Source: Acanthaster planci (taxonomy: Eukaryota > Echinodermata > Asteroidea > Valvatida > Acanthasteridae). From it: 13,534 nucleotides of DNA. The first letter of the stretch is position 1; each line of letters begins with the position of its first letter. This document shows, piece by piece, positions 8,234 to 13,534 of this stretch. Made by a program: the position numbers and the translations under genes. The stretch lies in contig NW_019091384.1 in NCBI RefSeq assembly GCF_001949145.1, forward strand, positions 1,814,255 to 1,827,788, in the 5' to 3' direction. The notes beneath the pieces were generated by a model. It was given only the letters and a program-made list of their open reading frames with translations, made no database searches and was not told the origin of the DNA.

Positions 8234-10383
8234 GTAAGTGAGAAACGTCCGCCTTAACAATAAGATCAATTTTTGGTTTCAGAGGCGTCAATGTTTAATT
8301 CCATTGCGCTACTAAACATACATCATTCTATAAGTGGAGATTGCAAGCAGCATGTGCTGCATCCAAAGGTCACAGTCGAGCCTATTCTTCGAAATGATGG
8401 GGCAATAATGGAAATTTTGGCCGTTTAATTACCAACCAAAGAGGCCTGTATAGTCACGGAGACCAGAAAAGTTCGTGGAGTTCAATGGGGCTGAAATACT
8501 GCATACTTGGCAAGAAAATGTCACATTCTCGCTCCAGCACGCAGGTTCTCTGAACGTGCAAAGGGTCACAATTGGGATTTCAGCACAATTTAGATGATTT
8601 ATAGCGTAGCAGGGAGTAAGGAGATATTTACCGTAATTTTATGTGATTGGTATTCTGTTAGGGGAAAATATATCCGCCTTCAGCAGAAGCATCCCTCATC
8701 GGTTGAAAAGAGCCACGTTGATCTGTAATGTTCATTTCGTTGGTAGTGATGCTATCGTAATGCATGCATTTCATAGTCGTTTGTGAACCAGCGAAGTTTA
8801 GTTAAGACCAAAGGTGCGTCCGTTGCTAAGCAAATTGTGCCCTCTTGGTCCAGCTTGCGGCTCATAAGGTACATCCAAGACGCCCTATAGCTAATTTAGT
8901 TCTTACTCTCGGCCGCCTGATGTTGACGTTTTATTTACAGTTTTCCTTTAAACACGGTAGTTTCATTAGTTATTAAAAAGATTAAAAGCGGTGGGGGAAA
9001 GACAAATAAACCTTAAACGTAAAACAAAATGTCAATCAATGCAAAGAAATTATAGTAAGACAACCTTCAATAACATGTGCGTGCACCCACAGGAATATAC
9101 ACTTAACAACACACTTTATGCGAATCTGTGAGGTAATGCATTCTGTCAACACGAACCTCATGAGATTGCATCCCATACGGTTCCATGGAGGGGAAGTCTG
9201 TAATGAAACCGCTACCTTCAAGACTATCTGATTTCAAAAAATCTGCAAGCCCAACAGACGTCAATGAAGTTATGTATAAAGTGCGCCTTCAAAACATCCG
9301 GAATTCACGTTTTTCATTTTATTCGATTGTGCCCTAAATCCCAATTGGAAAATCATTTGTCATAAATGCACCAAAACAATTAGTTTTATAGCATTATGAA
9401 TGGATTGCTTTTACTTCTTCAAACATGCATGACCAGCCTGTCTGCAATTTCTGCGGTCATTTCTGTGGTTATATCCCTTCAAATATCGTTAATGGCTTCA
9501 GCTTCTAACAAGCCACTACTGCACATGTACCGTACTCATACAAAACTGTCTTCCTGCGGAAATGGGTTGCTCTTTAAATTACCTGCGTGCGCTGGTACGA
9601 TTGTTTTTTTTTCTGTCTTTGCTTCACCATGACTCGCCCACCGCTGAAGACAAACTAGGACCGAATTGGCAAATTAATTTCTGTACTTCTCGTTGACAGA
9701 TGACTGTGTAATGGGACACAGTGAAGACTTTGCACCCGAGACTGCCTCGTCAAAGCCGTACAGCGACAACTTGTTTGAAATATTCACAAAATAATTTCCC
9801 TTATAAAAAAAACATATGAAGCCACTTATAGCTGCAGGATTAAAGACCGAACTGCTCTCTGAATCATCGTCTTTGAAATGGAAATTTCATAAGCAAGTGA
9901 CTTGATTATAATAAATTTGAAGTAACAATTAAACAGTTATTTTGTTTGGTCTTATGATGTTTTTGATTTATTCAATCCATAATCTTATAGTAACCAAAAT
10001 GTAAAACACCTTTGAGAAATACAACATTTCGATTTTTGAATTATTGCCGACCGAAAACAATCCTGATTTGAGACACCCTCTTCAAGACTTTTTTTCATAT
10101 GTAGACATTGATATCAAAAGACTTTCACAAACAGAACCAACAGTAAAGGAACTAGCCGTTTTATTCACAGTATAATTCAGGCGAAGTTCTCATTAAGTTG
10201 GTGTAGCTGGTTTAGAAATGAACGAAGACTTAATCTTTCTCGTTGTTTGCTTTCACTTTAATAGGATGCCGCCATTGGCTGACAAAGCAACTGTGTCGCT
10301 GCGACAACAGCTACGGCAGGTATGAGGAGGAGAGATACCACTGCATGTGTAAGTATTCGAAGGTCGAACCAAAGCACTTATGA
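8053..10383 (+). CDS. secreted cysteine-rich peptide precursor (toxin-like / SCRiP-like), multi-exon
   Basis: Gene-level entry. The start exon (8053-8233) encodes a signal peptide and propeptide and ends in phase 1. Both downstream acceptors (exon starts 9700 and 10265) receive this phase into open frames. The exon at 10265 carries five cysteines as C-x8-C-x-C-x13-C-x-C; the exon at 9700 carries one more. Signal peptide, acidic propeptide with Lys-Arg sites, then a short Cys-rich mature part is the layout of cnidarian secreted disulfide peptides, including venom peptides and coral small cysteine-rich proteins. The role would be outside the cell, in venom, defence or matrix; which of these cannot be read from the sequence. 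The exact exon combination is uncertain: 10265 may follow exon 1 directly, or follow a short version of exon 9700 ending at 9720. I assign no named family with certainty. Confidence 0.55.
9700..9794 (+). CDS. exon: possible alternative C-terminal or short internal exon
   Basis: TTCTGTACTTCTCGTTGACAG ends at 9699 and is a fair acceptor. Entered in phase 1 from the start exon, the frame is open for 30 codons, with a single cysteine near its beginning, to TAA at 9792-9794. An AATAAA at 9910-9915 could serve as its poly(A) signal. Alternatively, a GT at 9721 (weak donor ACA|GTGAAG) would make a 21-base in-phase mini-exon adding one cysteine ahead of the 10265 exon, giving six in total. I cannot decide between these, or exclude a chance frame. 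Confidence 0.35.
9910..9915 (+). terminator. poly(A) signal
   Basis: AATAAA lies 115 bases after the stop at 9794. It is the only canonical signal shortly after that exon and would end a short transcript form. Confidence 0.3.
10265..10383 (+). CDS. exon: cysteine-rich mature region
   Basis: TTTCTCGTTGTTTGCTTTCACTTTAATAG ends at 10264, the best acceptor in this part of the window. Entered in phase 1, the frame gives cysteine codons at 10267, 10294, 10300, 10342 and 10348 (C-x8-C-x-C-x13-C-x-C), with Asp, Asn, Tyr, Gly, Arg and Glu between, a hydrophilic disulfide-peptide composition. Reading through, the stop is TGA at 10381-10383. A strong donor GTAAGTATT begins at 10349, inside the codon of the last cysteine, so a shorter exon (10265-10348) spliced onward is equally possible. 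ATTAAA at 10927-10932 is a variant poly(A) signal about 550 bases downstream for the read-through form. Confidence 0.55.
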
Positions 10384-10399
10384 GGCAATGGATGTCCTC

Positions 10400-11120
10400 G
10401 AGATTTGAAGACAAAGCTTAATTAAGTGGCGTCATCAAGTCCCATCTGTTGAAAAGGAGACTATTCCATTCAAATGCATTTCTTTAAAGCCAAATAATAT
10501 CCCTCCAAAGAGAATAGGGCTTCTACCAAAGACAATATCAACCTTTATGGCTTGATATACACGCGAGGGTTGAGAGGGTGTGTGCAAAAATAGTGTCTGG
10601 TGCAAAACAAGCCCGATCTTGATGCACAACGGACTGACACCATGTGACAAGCTTCTGACCTATCAGAAGCTGGTATTCTAATGAGTGCAAACTTTCACAC
10701 AGGATATAGTTATTAAGCATGGCATCGATCCTACCGTTTATCAATAATGAATATGAGCGATGCACCATCGCATGACTTATGATGGTAATATATTGCATGA
10801 TAAATTACAGACCCAAACCTGCAAAATAAGTACTAAGCCGCCACATACCAGAATACTGCATCGTTGGTTTCAAGGAGGACTGTATGTCTCTCACCCACGT
10901 ACTACTTGTACATAATAGTAATGGAAATTAAAATATAAAAACCGGGTAATACATCAAACGGAATAGTGTGTCTTTTCATTGCATTTGCAGAAAACATTAA
11001 GACTAATTTTGTTGCATCTGGTCACATTAGGTAAAATACTGTAAACTAAAATCTGTAAACTTGAACTTTGGCGAGTCAAAGGACAGATTGATCACTTTGA
11101 TTTGTTATTGTTTTTTATTT
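10400..11120. other. 3' UTR or intron, with one perfect hairpin
   Basis: A 9-base perfect inverted repeat with a 4-base loop lies at 10650-10671 (AGCTTCTGA ... TCAGAAGCT). Two overlapping minus-strand frames (10435-10650, 10538-10798) lack recognisable domains. No other gene is seen. Confidence 0.35.
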
Positions 11121-11127
11121 CTGTCAG

Positions 11128-11168
11128 ATGGTCAAAGAGGCAGCCAACGCGGCCCGTTCAGAGTTTAA
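11128..11168 (+). CDS. exon: possible alternative C-terminal exon
   Basis: TTGTTTTTTATTTCTGTCAG ends at 11127 and is a strong acceptor. If the donor at 10349 is used, the incoming phase is 1 and the frame runs 12 more codons (Gly-, Gln- and Arg-rich) to TAA at 11166-11168. This would replace the last cysteine codon of the preceding exon with a tyrosine codon. The two other phases are also open after this acceptor, for about 30 and 75 codons, the longest (to 11353) with a hydrophobic stretch, so this exon may belong to a different transcript. Confidence 0.3.
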
Positions 11169-11359
11169 CCACCAACCAGATGAATTCCTCGCAATCTTCG
11201 AGAGACAACCACTCTAAAGGGTTGCGAATGAGCTGTGTGTCATTTGAAACTTCTGCCGTATTCGTATTCATCGTTTCACTATTTGTCATTGTTCAGCAAG
11301 CAGCACTCTGTTTCGTAATTATCCTGCAAAAGATGCAACCTTCTAAATTTTAAGGGTTA

Positions 11360-12150
11360 ATGAGTATCAACCTGGTGTTGTTCCAAACCGGCTACGGGAC
11401 CAAAATGCATTTTTTTACAAATTTGATTGTGGCTATGTGAAGGTGGAATAAGGAGGGCTTAAAAAGTAATATTGGTCTGTCTTGAGTGTTTGCCATTTTT
11501 TTAATATTGGGATATATTTAACCCCAAAAGAGCCGGGTCAGAATCCACCAGCTCCATCGTGACATTCTCCAACAACAATGTCTTACCGAATACTCACAAT
11601 GCCTTGGGCCGAGAGACGTCAGGATGGGAGCTAAAGTGGGGACTTTACGAACATAATTAGTTTTAAACTTGAAACCAGCTTCAAACAGATCAGGTACTGG
11701 ACATCTAAAATTCTGAGGGGGATCTGTCCCCTACCAGGGCAGTAAGATGGTCTTAAGGATAAACGGCTCTTTTAGGGTTCAAATAGGTACGAGTAACCCA
11801 AAGAACTAATTTCCGAGTCCTATTGCGTTGTTAAATTACTGAAGGAAGGGCATTGTTCACTGAAGCCAGAGGCCTCGGATATTGGAAAAGCGCCCCCAAG
11901 CGGTAACAAAAAGGACGGGTATTTTGTAAGAGCGCGTTATTTTGTAGATGGCGAAAGCATTGTATTGGAGGAACAACAACAAACCGTAAGTGCAGGGGCT
12001 TGTTATAGAACCAAAACATAAACATTAATCAGTGATGGGAATGATTTTTATCTTAGATCATAAAGAAGTCTATTCAGAAACCTGTTTCATTGGTATTACT
12101 TCCGAAGCAGTATGGGCTTTAAGATGTAAGGCCATGTGCGAATGAAGTGG
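11360..12150. other. no gene seen
   Basis: There are short frames only (for example 11831-12025 on -). A small hairpin AGGGGGA/TGTCCCCT lies near 11717-11733. No splice framework or repeat of known type is recognised. Confidence 0.4.
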
Positions 12151-12158
12151 CTTCTATT

Positions 12159-12206
12159 CAGTCGGTCAATCATTTAGTCGGTCGATTAGTCCCTCAGTCG
12201 GTGGGT
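12159..12206. repeat. short imperfect AGTCGGT tandem repeat
   Basis: AGTCGGT occurs at about 12160, 12176 and 12196 with 16-20 base spacing, interleaved with related GTCGATTAGTC words. It is a small degenerate minisatellite. Confidence 0.45.
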
Positions 12207-12209
12207 CTG

Positions 12210-12720
12210 GATTAATGCATGGTAAACGGCTTTAGCTGCTAGTAAGTGCCGTCCATTGGTGCATCTGTTTTTCATAACAAGCCGCAGCCTTTGCTTTCAC
12301 ACTCGGCCTAGCATTTAATATAACACCGTGTGTTTTATCTTTAGGACTAGTTTTCATGAGAATGAAAACAAACCGACATCTGGTTTTTCAGTGCGTAGGC
12401 GAACGGCATCAGTGTTGCCCTGAAGATGGAGTTTTTAGCGGCCTGTTCTTGACACGGGTTTCATGTTATCGCGCTCGAACAGCGGGAACACCATCCAAGA
12501 ACACTATTCTCGGAACAAGATCACACACTAAGGCCTCTTCAGGGTTTTACAGGAACACACGGAAAAACTCGTGAGATTTTGATTGTCGACCAGCTGCAAC
12601 AAGTAGAGAGATCACAGACAATGGGGAGTTTTGCAAAATTTTGCATGTTTTCCATAACACGGAAATGAATGTTCCTGTTTAAATAAAAAAGAATCCAGCC
12701 CATCCAAACATTAACTCTCG
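12210..12720. other. no supported gene
   Basis: A 72-codon + strand frame (12356-12574) and the 5' part of the longest minus-strand frame overlap here. Neither has a recognised domain. Confidence 0.35.
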
Positions 12721-12996
12721 AATAACGTACATGGCCGCCGCCAAGTCGCATGCCACTACTTCCAGCAATAACCGGTTGTTTGTTCCTGGCGTTCGAGCTG
12801 TTCGTGAACATAACGAGAACTAACCGCCTGAAATCAGCCAATGTGTCCTTAACCGCTCTCCTTTCACCGTTGAGGGAGTGCTGCATCATGGAGTCCATAC
12901 CCACTTTACATGCACATTTTGTCATAGCTCGGTCTGTTTATTCATCTGCTTAACAACCACCTCTCCAAACGCATTTTATATCGTGAATTTTAAAGA

Positions 12997-13168
12997 AATA
13001 AATTGTCGAAAGGGATTTCCTGTGTGAATATTTGTCCTTTTGTCGTATATCTAGGACTGCATTGATCTTATCGAATGGGGCAGGTAATTCTGGGGCTTCA
13101 GTGCGTGAGTGCCAACAGGAAAATATTTTGTATAAGTTGTTTATGAATAAAATAATCGGCTGAATAAA
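12997..13168 (+). terminator. cluster of three poly(A) signals
   Basis: AATAAA occurs at 12997-13002, 13146-13151 and 13163-13168, all in + orientation, following the possible GPCR-like fragment that ends near 12953. In AT-rich DNA such a cluster may be coincidental. Confidence 0.25.
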
Positions 13169-13370
13169 ACTCTTAGAGACAGACAGGAATGATGTTCCCT
13201 CTAAGGCAAACAGTCCATCAGGATAAAAAACGACGTCAAAATGATAGGTTTCGGGTTTCCTGGGGTCTACATTTTTTATTAATCTTTATTTTAACCTTTT
13301 CTTTTTTCCCCTTTTTGTCTTTTGTCGTCATATTCATGGACTACATACTCACTTTTATTAGCTACAATAT

Positions 13371-13534
13371 TGTAGCGTGTCCCGCTGCACAGGGTTCGAC
13401 GCTGTGAAGAACGACACTCAGGTGCAACTCACTGTTCTGGTCACAAAAATCTCTGCTTTATTCTGTCGCAATCTGACAGCACCACAATGTGCTCTTCCGA
13501 CAAGCTCTTCACAACATGGCGCCTGACGGCAGGG
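13371..13534 (-). mobile_element. possible 3' part of an LTR (minus strand), running off the window
   Basis: Read on the minus strand, the sequence enters from the window edge, contains AATAAA (complement of 13457-13462), then about 85 bases of GC-richer DNA, and ends ...CGCTACA at 13371, fitting an R-U5 region with the CA terminus of an LTR. The composition changes sharply here from the T-rich tract at 13268-13328. No primer-binding site follows the CA end, so it would be a solo LTR or the outer end of a 3' LTR. Its other end and any gag/pol lie outside the window. Confidence 0.35.

Noticed and set aside
9396-9632. 78-codon + frame with a hydrophobic N-terminus
   Set aside because: It could mimic a signal peptide, but there is no splice or homology support and no processing site. 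It lies in the intron before 9700.
10435-10798. Overlapping minus-strand frames of 71 and 86 codons
   Set aside because: They are in conflicting phases over the same DNA, without recognisable domains.
12731-12823. ATGGCCGCCGCC start with 30 codons
   Set aside because: A good start context, but it stops quickly with no clear donor and no homology.

Overview
The window looks like a piece of an anthozoan (probably stony coral) nuclear genome. The sequence is AT-rich, no open frame exceeds about 130 codons, and there are clear eukaryotic splice signals, AATAAA poly(A) signals, tRNA-derived SINE copies and short low-complexity tracts. Nothing bacterial (no operons, no Shine-Dalgarno spacing) is visible. 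The coral assignment is an inference from the repeat wording and from the type of secreted precursor; it was not checked by any search.

The main gene lies on the + strand and appears to span roughly 3985-10383, possibly to 11168. A TATA-box promoter (3953-3960) precedes a short non-coding exon ending in a textbook donor (CAG|GTAAGA at 4030/4031). After about 4 kb, an acceptor at 8030-8031 opens an exon with a start codon at 8053. That exon encodes a signal peptide and an acidic propeptide with two Lys-Arg cleavage sites, and ends at a GTAAGT donor (8234). Two phase-matched downstream acceptors (9699 and 10264) follow. The second opens a cysteine-dense exon with spacing C-x8-C-x-C-x13-C-x-C. 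The product is best described as a secreted cysteine-rich peptide precursor, of the kind used by cnidarians as venom-like or small cysteine-rich (SCRiP-type) peptides. Alternative 3' ends are possible: a stop in exon 9700-9794, a read-through stop at 10381, or a further exon at 11128-11168.

The most unusual structure lies just upstream of the start exon. A diverged direct duplication (7691-7820 and 7827-7950) carries, in both copies, a splice-acceptor-like CTTCAG followed by exactly 34 open codons and a TAA, with no length change between copies. This looks like a duplicated small terminal exon, although the substitutions are mostly amino-acid changing.

The rest, left to right: 46-550 may be the 3' end of a gene or retrocopy (open frame, then AATAAA and an A run). 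Positions 895-980 and 1770-2042 are minus-strand tRNA-derived SINEs, the second with exact A- and B-box matches. Positions 1340-1600 hold NRF1-like and CRE motifs. Positions 4918-5115 and 6570-6655 are T/G-rich tracts. Positions 5139-5379 are a possible basic exon inside the large intron. Positions 12750-12953 hold a weak GPCR-like fragment followed by poly(A) signals. From 13371 to the window end there is a possible minus-strand LTR. Most remaining sequence is intron or intergenic DNA in which I see no gene.
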